From NCBI RefSeq assembly GCF_030929555.1, contig NZ_JAVFVT010000045.1, forward strand, positions 1 to 64,000: a DNA stretch of 64,000 bases, in the 5' to 3' direction. The position numbers were made by a program, and so were the translations under genes. How positions within the stretch are numbered: position 1 is the first letter of the stretch; every line of letters starts with the position of its first letter. This DNA is from Paenibacillus sp. LHD-117 (GTDB taxonomy: Bacteria; Bacillota; Bacilli; Paenibacillales; Paenibacillaceae). Below, one piece after another: positions 1 to 8,400 of the stretch. A model generated the notes under the pieces. That model searched no databases, was not told the origin of the DNA, and was given only the letters and a program-made list of their open reading frames with translations.

Positions 1-75
1 ATTCTTCGCGAATTATTGGGGTGATTTCCAAAAGTCAAGGGGTTTTCCGTTTTATAGCTTACATTTCTATGACTA

Positions 76-405
76 TTAATCGGTTTCCATCACTTGGAAT
101 GAACTGCATAAGTCATGTTCATAAATGTTTACTTCGTCTACACCAATGATTCGAAGAAATTCCTCCAATTTTTCGTGTTTTTCAGCAAGCGCCTTACCAA
201 GTTGTTTTCCTTTTGAAGTCAAGTTGAATCCCCGGTATTTTTCATAAACGACAAAGTCCATTTCATCAAGTTTTTGGATCATTTTTGTTACTGATGATGG
301 AAAGACATCAAGAGAAGATGCAATATCAATGACACGCGCATATCCTTTTTCTTCAATCAGCAGATATATTTTTTCCAAATAATCCTCTATAGTTTGCGTT
401 GTCAC
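76..405 (-). pseudogene. mntR: Decayed manganese-responsive regulator MntR (C-terminus lost)
   Basis: The first ~90 residues are a clear DtxR/MntR winged-helix domain (TIEDYLEKIYLLIEEKGYAR at the N-terminus, PSSVTKMIQKLD recognition region, YEKYRGF wing, LRIIGVDE after it). Bacillus MntR is about 142 residues; here the frame breaks after IGVDEVNIYE and stops at 109. Downstream of the break another frame, interrupted by a TGA, retains weak similarity to the expected dimerisation segment (W-x-x-I-N/D-S/R spacing), so a frameshift plus stop is the likely history. MntR represses manganese import when Mn(II) is bound; several metal ligands lie in the missing part, so the product is probably inactive. 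It lies just downstream of the minus-strand cupredoxin gene, in the same orientation. Confidence 0.75.
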
Positions 406-433
406 TCTATATCCAACCTTTCTTGCACTTTGT

Positions 434-838
434 TTACTTAATTAACAGTTGTGTCTCCATCCCTGACTCTTTGTGTCCAGGCAAAGAACAATAGGATTCC
501 AAAGTTACCGGTTGTTCTGCTACAAAAGTAAGGGTTTCCTTCTCACCTGGAGCAAGTGTGCGTGTCTTAATCCCAAGTTCCTTAATTGCAAAATCATGGG
601 GATATGACCCCTGATTGAGAACGGAAAGATAGACAGTTTCTCCTCGATTCACATTAAAATTCTTAGGAGTAATTTTCCATTCCGTCAAAAGGACTTCTAC
701 GTAAACACCATTTTTATCCCTTTGGCTGTTTTTATTCACTGATGTTACTGAATTTTGATACCAATAGACCGCAAGAATACTTGCCACTACTAAAATAAAT
801 ACCAATAAAACACGGAAAAACTTTTTTTTTAACAACAT
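434..838 (-). CDS. Membrane-anchored cupredoxin-domain protein
   Basis: The 134-residue product starts with a charged KKK segment and one hydrophobic helix (about residues 8-26), which acts as a signal anchor placing the rest outside the membrane. The remainder is a plastocyanin/cytochrome-oxidase-II-like beta sandwich. Type 1 copper ligands can be seen: His in SYPHDF, then Cys, His and Met in YCSLPGHKESGM. I chose the ATG at 838 because GGAGGG lies six bases upstream; a longer frame opens at 904 without such a site. It probably carries copper or electrons at the cell surface and faces the multicopper oxidase gene transcribed the other way. Confidence 0.8.
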   Translation of the reverse strand: MLLKKKFFRVLLVFILVVASILAVYWYQNSVTSVNKNSQRDKNGVYVEVLLTEWKITPKNFNVNRGETVYLSVLNQGSYPHDFAIKELGIKTRTLAPGEKETLTFVAEQPVTLESYCSLPGHKESGMETQLLIK

Positions 839-972
839 GAAAGAACCCTCCAATAAAAGAACATTTATTTTTTGCTGAACATAAACTTTTTTAACTGAAT
901 GCAAATATTTTTCCTATAATCAAATTATACGCGAATCATCATTTTTTGACTACTGACTCTCTAAAGAAAACC

Positions 973-1150
973 TGAATCCGTGACGAAATAGTGCAGGCTT
1001 TTCTTTGTTTGCCCCAGCTTATCAGGGCTTGAAATCAGTATGCAATTAGCATGTTCAGCGCACGTTGTGCGAGCCCGAGCCAGTCCTCCGGTTTTTCTTG
1101 ATTAAAAAAGTCCTGCGTGAGAATCACTAGAAGTGAACATCACGGATTCA
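973..1150. mobile_element. Short IS/MITE-like remnant with perfect 11-bp terminal inverted repeats
   Basis: TGAATCCGTGA at 973-983 is repeated in inverted orientation at 1140-1150, enclosing 156 bp. On the minus strand inside it a short open frame (roughly 1137 to 1035) reads QEKPEDWLGLAQRALNML and then stops, like the tail of a transposase, though I cannot assign it to an IS family. The simplest reading is an insertion sequence reduced to its ends. It occupies most of the gap between the divergent cupredoxin and oxidase genes; the rest of that gap holds only promoter-like sequence. Confidence 0.45.
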
Positions 1151-1189
1151 AGGAAAATTTTTTTTTTTGTTTGGATTAAAAAATTTATC

Positions 1190-1219
1190 TTTACAAGAAT
1201 ATGATGGTTCAATTATATT
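1190..1219 (+). promoter_or_regulatory. Probable sigma-A promoter of the multicopper oxidase/ZIP/Tat module
   Basis: TTTACA (1190-1195) and TATATT (1214-1219) are separated by 18 bp, or TTACAA and TATATT by 17 bp. They lie about 100 bp upstream of the oxidase start, in AT-rich DNA just after the IS-like remnant. Confidence 0.45.
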
Positions 1220-1322
1220 AAAGTTGGTCTAATGCAAAATAAATGTACGAGGTAAAGAAATGGGCATTAAGTGAAAAAAAAGGCGTATAGTAAACATTGA
1301 TAACAAATAGGGAGGTTACACG

Positions 1323-2405
1323 ATGAAACATCCAAAACAAAAAGCAAGCCAAATTCTTAATAATTCAGTCATTGAGAAAAAGAATTTATCGCGTAGAGCC
1401 TTTTTAAAAGTTGGAAGCCTTGGGGCTATCGGATTTGCATTAGCAAATCTACTCCCGGGAAGCTTACAAAGTAAAGTTAATGCAGAAGAAGTACAAGGAA
1501 GTAAAACTTCATCTTCCGGTCATGGACACGGCGGACATATGATGAGTACAAAAAAAAATCCGACCGTGATGAAGCACGGGCATGATCCGATGAAATTCTT
1601 GACCCATTTTGATTATGGAAAAGAGAGCAAACTCCCCAATGGCCAGACACTTCGGGAATACACAATTGTTGCTGAGGATAAGGAAATTGAAGTGGCGCCT
1701 GGTGTATTCTTTCCGGCATGGACCTACAACGGCGCCGTACCGGGGCCAACCATTCGCTGCACTGAGGGAGATCGCGTAAAAATTCGTTTTATCAATAATG
1801 GAAGTCATGCTCATACGATTCACTTCCACGGCATTCATCCGGCTAATATGGACGGTTCTTTTGAAATCGTACCGCCCGGTGGAGGCACTTTTACTTACGA
1901 ATTTGATGCATTACCTTTTGGTCTTCATGTCTATCATTGCCATACTATTCCATTTACAAAACATATTGCCAAAGGGTTGTACGGTACGTTTATCATTGAT
2001 CCGAAAACACCGCGCCCCCCAGCCAAAGAGATGGTTATGGTGATGAACGGTTACGATACGAATTTTGATGGAGGAAACGAATTTTATACGGTAAACGGTG
2101 TTGCATTTTATTATAACGATTATCCAATCAAAGTGAAGGTTGGAGAGAAGCTGCGGATTTACCTGTCCAATATGACTGAATTTGATCTGATCAACTCCTT
2201 CCATTTGCATGGGGATATGTTCCGCTATTATCCTACCGGCACGAATCTGGAGCAGTTTGAATTAACCGATACGATTATGCAGGCCCAAGGGCAGCGAGGA
2301 ATTATCGAATTCTCATTCACTCATCCGGGTCCTTTTATGTTCCATGCCCATGTAAATGAATTTACGGAACTCGGTTGGTTAGGGTTATTTGAAGTGGAGA
2401 AGTAA
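1323..2405 (+). CDS. Tat-exported two-domain multicopper oxidase (laccase-like)
   Basis: The 360-residue protein has a twin-arginine signal (SRRAFLKVGSLGAIGFALANL, about residues 23-43) followed by a His/Gly-rich stretch (HGHGGHMM). Two cupredoxin domains follow. Copper motifs are HTIHFHG and YHCHT...KHIAKGLYG in domain 1 and FHLHG and FHAHVNE in domain 2. The HCH...H....L pattern gives a type 1 copper with an axial Leu plus ligands of a trinuclear centre, so it is an oxidase rather than a copper nitrite reductase. Because the type 1 site is in domain 1 only, it fits the two-domain 'type C' pattern. A GGGAGG site precedes the ATG. The substrate could be Mn(II), Cu(I), Fe(II) or an organic reductant. 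It is followed by a ZIP transporter and by Tat genes that can export it. Confidence 0.85.
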   Translation: MKHPKQKASQILNNSVIEKKNLSRRAFLKVGSLGAIGFALANLLPGSLQSKVNAEEVQGSKTSSSGHGHGGHMMSTKKNPTVMKHGHDPMKFLTHFDYGKESKLPNGQTLREYTIVAEDKEIEVAPGVFFPAWTYNGAVPGPTIRCTEGDRVKIRFINNGSHAHTIHFHGIHPANMDGSFEIVPPGGGTFTYEFDALPFGLHVYHCHTIPFTKHIAKGLYGTFIIDPKTPRPPAKEMVMVMNGYDTNFDGGNEFYTVNGVAFYYNDYPIKVKVGEKLRIYLSNMTEFDLINSFHLHGDMFRYYPTGTNLEQFELTDTIMQAQGQRGIIEFSFTHPGPFMFHAHVNEFTELGWLGLFEVEK

Positions 2406-2436
2406 AGGTCGAATCTGTTGAGGGAGGGAAAAAGAA

Positions 2437-3672
2437 ATGGCAAATTTACAAAATACTCAAAAGACATCTGTCCCGAATAGAGGGATGAATAAAAATGGCA
2501 TCAAGCTTTGGATTTCCGGGCTGCTTCCAATCATCGTATTGGCTTCAATAATCTATGGGATTTTTAATATAGGACTTCCCTTTTTTGGAGCGGGTGGCCC
2601 CCCGGTGGAGGAACTTACTTTTGAACGCTTTACTCTGAAAGAAGGGCAGATTATTGCGAAAGTACAAAATACGGGGCACGAGGATTTTACTATTGCTCAA
2701 GTAGCAGTAAACGAGGCTTACGTGAATTTTAACGTGGAACCAAGCGATGTAATTCCCCGCCTGGGTTCTGGTACAATTACCATCAATTATCCTTGGGTTG
2801 AAGAAGAACCCTTAGCGATAATGGCACTTTCTTCTATTGGAAGCACGTTTGAAGGTGAAATTCCTGTAGCCATATTGTCACCGACATCTGATGGTTCTAC
2901 ATTCTGGATGTTTGCGCTAATCGGTATATTTGTTGGTGTCATCCCAGTTATGTTAGGGTTACTATGGAGACCGTTCCTTGCGAAAATTAATGATCGGTTA
3001 TATAAGTTTTTCCTCAGTTTGACAGTTGGATTACTCGTGTTTCTTGCTGTGGATGCAATTGAAGAATCTTTGGAAATCTCCTTAGAGCTTCCTGGAGTTT
3101 TGAGTGGAGTCGCAATAATTGTGTTGGGTATTTTTACTAGTATCTACGTGCTGGTAGCCATAAATCGAAAAGCAACAAAATCATTTAAGGGAACAGACGG
3201 CATCTCTGGGCGATTGGCGCTGGCTTATATGATTGCTGTTGGGATAGGATTACACAACTTTGGTGAAGGGTTGGCGATTGGCGCGGCGTATACGTTAGGT
3301 GAAATGGCATTAGGTGCTTTTCTAATCCTCGGATTTATGATTCATAACCTGACAGAAGGCTTAGCTATTGTAGCTCCTATTTCACGAGAAGATAAGAATC
3401 CAAAAAAACTTTTTGGCCATCTTATTTTATTCGGCTTGATTGCCGGAGGTCCTACTATTATAGGTACATGGATCGGAGGATTTGTATACTCTAATCTATG
3501 GGCACTGATCTTCTTATCCATTGGTGCAGGAGCGATTATCCAAGTTGTTTATGAAATCGTGAAAATGATGACTAAAAAAGATCAGACCATCTTTGGAGAT
3601 CTTCCCGGTGGATTGGGAATTGTATGCGGTATGTTGATTATGTACATTACCGGATTGTTCGTCATCGGCTAA
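2437..3672 (+). CDS. ZIP-family metal transporter with extracytoplasmic N-terminal domain
   Basis: The C-terminal ~250 residues form a ZIP transporter with the metal-site motifs HNFGEG (TM4) and HNLTEG (TM5) and several hydrophobic helices. The first ~150 residues are unusual: one transmembrane segment (about 22-45) and then a beta-rich region of roughly 100 residues predicted to lie outside, before the ZIP core begins near residue 155. ZIP proteins move Zn, Fe, Mn or similar divalent metals into the cytoplasm. It starts 31 bp after the oxidase and is followed closely by tatA, so the four genes look like one functional module handling a redox-active metal. The metal cannot be read from the sequence. 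Confidence 0.85.
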   Translation: MANLQNTQKTSVPNRGMNKNGIKLWISGLLPIIVLASIIYGIFNIGLPFFGAGGPPVEELTFERFTLKEGQIIAKVQNTGHEDFTIAQVAVNEAYVNFNVEPSDVIPRLGSGTITINYPWVEEEPLAIMALSSIGSTFEGEIPVAILSPTSDGSTFWMFALIGIFVGVIPVMLGLLWRPFLAKINDRLYKFFLSLTVGLLVFLAVDAIEESLEISLELPGVLSGVAIIVLGIFTSIYVLVAINRKATKSFKGTDGISGRLALAYMIAVGIGLHNFGEGLAIGAAYTLGEMALGAFLILGFMIHNLTEGLAIVAPISREDKNPKKLFGHLILFGLIAGGPTIIGTWIGGFVYSNLWALIFLSIGAGAIIQVVYEIVKMMTKKDQTIFGDLPGGLGIVCGMLIMYITGLFVIG

Positions 3673-3693
3673 ATAGGAAAGGGGAGATTTCAA

Positions 3694-3888
3694 TTGCTGA
3701 GCAGTATTGGTATTCCTGGATTGATTTTGATTTTAGTGTTGGCATTGATTATATTCGGACCAAGCAAGCTTCCGGAATTGGGGCGCGCTTTTGGCACCAC
3801 GCTTAAAGAATTTAAAAAGTCGACAAGGGAACTAACAGATGATATGGAACCCGAAAGAAATAAAAAGGATAAAAAAGACATGAAGTAA
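3694..3888 (+). CDS. tatA: Twin-arginine translocase subunit TatA
   Basis: This 64-residue protein has one N-terminal hydrophobic helix, the FGPSKLPELG hinge and a basic/acidic amphipathic helix, which is the full TatA/E signature. The start is TTG at 3694, with GGGGAG about 10 bases upstream. It lies 21 bp after the ZIP gene and before tatC. As a pore-forming subunit it would serve the Tat-signal oxidase two genes upstream. Confidence 0.92.
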   Translation: MLSSIGIPGLILILVLALIIFGPSKLPELGRAFGTTLKEFKKSTRELTDDMEPERNKKDKKDMK

Positions 3889-3905
3889 AACCGATTCCAA
3901 ACAGA

Positions 3906-3950
3906 AGAGCTTCTCAGATCCTTTACAATTCAGGATGAGAAGCTCTCTTT
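3906..3950 (+). terminator. Stem-loop between tatA and tatC
   Basis: AGAGCTTCTCAGATCC pairs with GGATGAGAAGCTCT (3933-3946) across an 11-base loop and is followed by TTTCTC. It may be a partial terminator or an mRNA-stabilising hairpin, because tatC lies downstream on the same strand. Confidence 0.6.
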
Positions 3951-4021
3951 CTCAATGGGATCATCGATAGCGTTGCAGCATCATATCCAAAGATTTATTA
4001 CATCAAGTGAGGTGAATAGTA

Positions 4022-4765
4022 TTGCCTGAAGGAAAAATCTCATCCCTCATTGAACACCTGGAGGAACTTCGCAGAAGTATCATTTGGATCTTGATTGTAC
4101 TAATAATTGCAATGACGGGCGGTTTTTTCATAGCCAAACCCTTCATCAATTATTTAAAAAGCGTCCCCCCTGCTTCAGATATTACATGGAATGCCTTCTC
4201 CCCTTTGGACGCCCTTCGGATTTACGTTCAGTTTTCATTTGTCATCGGCTTGGTGGTTGCTCTACCATTTATAATGTATCAAATCTGGGCCTATGTAAAA
4301 CCCGGATTACATGAAGAAGAGCAAAAAGGAACGCTCGCCTACATTCCTGGGGCTACGATACTTTTCTTGTTAGGATTGGCATTTGCTTACTACATTCTTT
4401 TTCCAATGGCATTCTATTTTACTTCTGGAGTATCCAAAGGTTTAGGTTTAACGGAAACTTACGGAATCGCTCAATATTTCTCCTTCATGTTTAACATCTT
4501 GATTCCGGTGTCAATATTATTTGAGCTTCCAATAGTAACCATGTTTTTAACCAAACTTCGGATCCTTAATCCCCAAAGATTAAAGAAACTGAGGCGATAT
4601 GCCTATTTTTTGCTAGTCATAATTGCAACAGTGATTACACCTCCAGATTTTATATCCGATTTTCTTGTTTCTATACCGCTATTCGTTTTGTATGAAATCA
4701 GCATCATAATGTCCGGATGGGTATATCGTAAGCAATCCAAAATCTTGGGCAATCATTTTAGCTGA
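4022..4765 (+). CDS. tatC: Twin-arginine translocase subunit TatC
   Basis: This 247-residue polytopic protein opens with IEHLEELRRSI, the TatC N-terminal motif that contacts the twin-arginine signal, followed by six hydrophobic segments and the conserved FSPLDALRIYVQ and ITPPD segments. The start is TTG at 4022 with GAGGTGA upstream. TatC is the signal-peptide receptor of the Tat machine. Its place next to tatA and a Tat substrate suggests a dedicated exporter for the oxidase. Confidence 0.93.
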   Translation: MPEGKISSLIEHLEELRRSIIWILIVLIIAMTGGFFIAKPFINYLKSVPPASDITWNAFSPLDALRIYVQFSFVIGLVVALPFIMYQIWAYVKPGLHEEEQKGTLAYIPGATILFLLGLAFAYYILFPMAFYFTSGVSKGLGLTETYGIAQYFSFMFNILIPVSILFELPIVTMFLTKLRILNPQRLKKLRRYAYFLLVIIATVITPPDFISDFLVSIPLFVLYEISIIMSGWVYRKQSKILGNHFS

Positions 4766-4846
4766 AGTTTGATTATTCCAAGTTTGCCTTATTTATTATT
4801 GATGGTAAAAACCAATGTAGGATTGAATTTCTTTAGAAGTGGTGAG

Positions 4847-4907
4847 CTCATTACGGTAGTACGGTCGACTTTAGTTACTACGGCAATGAGTCCATTGTCG
4901 TTTTTTT
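4847..4907 (+). terminator. Rho-independent terminator after tatC
   Basis: An imperfect 15-bp stem (4847-4861 with 4876-4890, 13 of 15 matching) is followed by a run of seven T at about 4901-4907. Confidence 0.6.
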
Positions 4908-4920
4908 GTGTTTCAATATA

Positions 4921-5193
4921 TTAGCTGTTGGCGGGACCCCTAGAATACAAATTTCGATGAAGTGGGATACCCATTAAATGGTGGTAATACAAGCGAATAG
5001 CTGCACATACACTTTTCAAATCTTTGCTGCGACTGGCAATGTCGTTGTCCGGATGTATGTACGCTAACATTGAAGATTCTATTGATTCCGACTGATGGTT
5101 ACGATCTGTTTGCATCCATTCCAGATAACGTAACAAGTGCTTTGAATACTTTTCGATGGTTGACGGCTGATTGATAGGAAAAACTGTTCCCAA
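4921..5193 (-). pseudogene. Fragment of a tyrosine recombinase (N-terminal core-binding domain)
   Basis: The 90-residue minus-strand frame contains PSTIEKYSKHLLRYLEWMQ and later RSKDLKSVCAAIRLYYHHL followed by MGIPLHRN. This resembles the SAM-like core-binding domain of phage integrases and Xer-type recombinases. The catalytic domain with the R-H-R-Y residues is absent, and the apparent ATG lies inside a terminator stem, so the real 5' end is also gone. I read it as a scar of an integrated element at the downstream edge of the oxidase/Tat module. The similarity is from memory of the family and moderate. Confidence 0.5.
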
Positions 5194-5227
5194 AGCAGCT
5201 TATTACTGAGTGGGAACAGTTTTTTTA
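5181..5227 (+). terminator. Stem-loop with T run downstream of the recombinase fragment
   Basis: AAACTGTTCCCA (5181-5192) pairs with TGGGAACAGTTT (5211-5222), followed by TTTT. It insulates the glycosidase gene from upstream transcription. The arms could also terminate minus-strand transcripts. Confidence 0.75.
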
Positions 5228-5304
5228 TGATCGGTTGCTGAGTTGTATGCGCTTTTTTGTGGACATGCATGTTCTAACGGTTGTAGAAGAAGTTAGAATT
5301 TTAT

Positions 5305-5388
5305 CAAATATAATCATGCTTTCCTCAAATATGATCATGTTCATTTCTCTTTTGATACGGTACGATTCGAATCAGTCCGTCTTATAGG
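5305..5388 (+). promoter_or_regulatory. Tandem 21-bp-spaced direct repeats and -10 of the giant glycosidase gene
   Basis: CAAATATAATCATGCT (5305) and CAAATATGATCATGTT (5326) are near-identical direct repeats 21 bp apart. A -10-like TATAGG lies at 5383-5388 with no good -35. The same repeat pair recurs upstream of the sugar-importer operon at 11753, with one copy at almost the same distance from its -10 (57 versus 56 bp). This layout suits an AraC-type activator binding as a dimer on one face of the helix. Confidence 0.5.
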
Positions 5389-5480
5389 TGAGCAATGATA
5401 CTAGATCCATCGAAACCCATAACGGCACGAGACGTTTTTAAATCATCAAAAACATTAAAAAAAGAAAAGGAGTATGCACA

Positions 5481-8400
5481 ATGAATAAATTAAAAAAAGT
5501 GACGGTTAAACTTTTTCACATTGTTTTGGCAGCCGTTATGGTATTATCAACTGTATTGACCGCTAATCCGGCAGTAGGATATGCCGAGTCCACATCTAGT
5601 ATTGTCGTGGATGATACCGTAACCTCAGGCGATCATTATTTTACTTACACGGCAGCTGCGGATGTGAATGGGTCAACGGGATGGGCAGCGGATAGGAAGT
5701 CATCAATTATAGGAATTGAAGAAGCCAAGACGCAGCATTGGGTGTGGAATACGAATTACGAAGAGGCCCGTAAGCATACCTATTCGTTTACCTTTAAGGG
5801 AACAGGGGTAGAATTGTACGGTGTCAAAAACGACCCGAAAAATACGTTCCAATTGGATGATCAAACTCCTGAAACTTTACTCATTACAGGCGCTGCTAAT
5901 ACAGAAACGCTACTGTACAGTAAAAAAGGGTTAACGAATGGCATTCATACCGTAAATGTCACTTTGCCCGAAGGAGGTACAGGCTTACAAGTCAGCTACG
6001 CACGTGTGTACGATGATGAAGTTGAAGTAGAAGTAGAGACTACAGAGATCCTCCATACGAAAACTACGGGAACGAACAACTATTTCACATTTTCGGGCAA
6101 TTGGGCAGCGGGCAATGCTGAACATACCTGGTCCAATCCATTAGGCGCCAACCCAAGCGATACCTATTACGAAGTGAATTTTATTGGTCATAAAATTGAT
6201 ATTTATGCAGGCAAAAATAGACCTATGGGGAAGGTCCGATACTTGATCGATGGAGTAGAAATAGGTGTGTTTAGTTTGTACAATTCTTCCAATATCAATT
6301 CTACCTTGATTACGACGGTGAGTGGATTGACGGACGGACCTCATGTTTTGCGGGCAGAGGCAACAGGAGAGAAAGAGCCAAACGCTACAGGGACACTCAT
6401 CGATAGTGCGAAAGTCGTTGTCTATCATTCGCCATACCAAGTGAGTGATATTGTACTATCACAAGACAATATTACACTCATTGAAGGTTCACAATATCAA
6501 ATGAATTTTACGGTGGTACCAGATTATGCGGATATTCGCGATCGTAAGTATAGCTCAAGCGATACGAATATTGCCACAGTAAGTACCAATGGATTGGTTC
6601 AAGCCCTTTCTGCTGGAACGGCAACGATTACAATAAGCTCATTAAAACACAACTTGTCTAAAACGCTTACAGTGACTGTAACCGAGGGGAATCCGCAGAT
6701 GCATGGAAGTATAGTTGATACAAATTCGCAATTCACACAGGATCGTTATAATGAAGTGAAGAACTTAGGTGTAGTAAATAAATCCATTTATGCATGGAAA
6801 AATGATAAAGCCGTATCGGAAATTGCATTGATTTCTTTAGAATCCGGCTTGCGTAATGTAAGTGTACAGGCAACAGATTTTGTAAGCGGAACCAACACTT
6901 TATCGGCTATTCATATCACTACAACATATATTAAATCTACACAAGCGTATACGGGTATGCCAGGGTATGGCAGCAAAACAAGACCTGTACCGGAGGGGAA
7001 TCGCGCAGAAAGTAATGATATTCTATATCAAACGACACCGATACAGATTCCATTTAATGCGGTGCAGCCCGTATGGGTTGAATTTGATGTGCCTAAGGAT
7101 ACACCGTCTGGAACCTATGCTGGTAAAATTATCGTAACAGCAGACAAAGTAGATACACCGATAGAATTTACCTATAATCTAGAAGTATTAGACGCAATGA
7201 TGCCTGATGCAGAAGAGTTTAAAGATGGTTTTGATATTGAATTATGGCAGGCGCCGTATAGTGTAGCCGAATACTATGGTGTTGAGCCTTTTTCGCAAAA
7301 GCATCTAGAAATTTTACTTCCACATATGGAGAAATATAAACAATTAGGCGGGCATGCCATTACCACGACAATTGTCGATGATGCATGGGATGGTCAGACT
7401 TATAGCGCAAACGAAATTCACTACCCATCCATGATCAAATGGACAAAAAAGACGGATGGTACGTTTACCTTTGATTATTCTGATTTTGATGCATGGGTCA
7501 ATTTTAATAAAACATTAGGACTTGGAGATAAAATCGTTGCTTACGGTATTGCTCCTTGGCATAACTCCTTTACCTATTATGACGAAGCTGCAAGTCGTCA
7601 TGTAAGTGCTTCGTTTTCCAGTGTGGGAACGGGTGAATATAATCGCATTTGGAAATTATTTTTAAACAGTTTTGTTGAACATCTAGAAGAAAAGGGATGG
7701 TTTGATCATACCTATCTGGGGATTGACGAGAGAGGATTCAGCGCGGCTATTTTTGATCTGATTGACAGCGTGAAAGGGATTCACGGAGATAGCTTGAAAA
7801 CAGCAGGGGCGATGGATGCTTTTGTAGCAAAAAAAGATTTGGGAATGCGTGTGGATGACCTGAGTGTTGGAACGATCGCAGTGAAAGCTCATCCAACAGA
7901 GTTTGCTCAATTTATTATGCAACGTGAAGCACTTGGCCTTAGGACTACCATTTATTCTTGTACGGGTCATATACCAGGAAACTTCTCGCTTAGTTCGCCT
8001 GCAGAAAGCTATTGGACGATGATGTATTCTTATGCTGTGGGCGGAGAAGGATATTTGCGCTGGGCCTATGATTCGTGGGTAGAGAACCCATTAGAGGATA
8101 CGACACATAACGCATTCGAGGCGGGAGATACGTTTCTCATATTCCCAGATGAACGTACGGCTTCAAATCCGACTTCCAAATCAAGTGTACGACTTGAGAA
8201 AATGGCAGAAGGTGTACGCGATGTGAATAAATTGATTCTAATGAAAAAAGAAGTTCCTGCTATGAATGCTGATGTGGATAGACTGCTAGTCAAAATAAAA
8301 CCAAATTATAGTTCATCAGGTTACTACTTATCAGCGGCTGGCAAGACTCAAATTGCGGCAGACATGGATCAAATTCGCCAAGAAATAAAAACGCTAACAT

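Noticed and set aside
1323..2405. Copper nitrite reductase (NirK)
   Set aside because: The length is similar, but the HCH motif, axial Leu and FHLHG/FHAH pairs build a laccase-type trinuclear centre rather than the NirK arrangement with axial Met.
5181..5193. ATG of the tyrosine-recombinase fragment as a true gene start
   Set aside because: The ATG lies inside a terminator stem with no RBS, and the catalytic domain is absent, so this is not an intact small gene.
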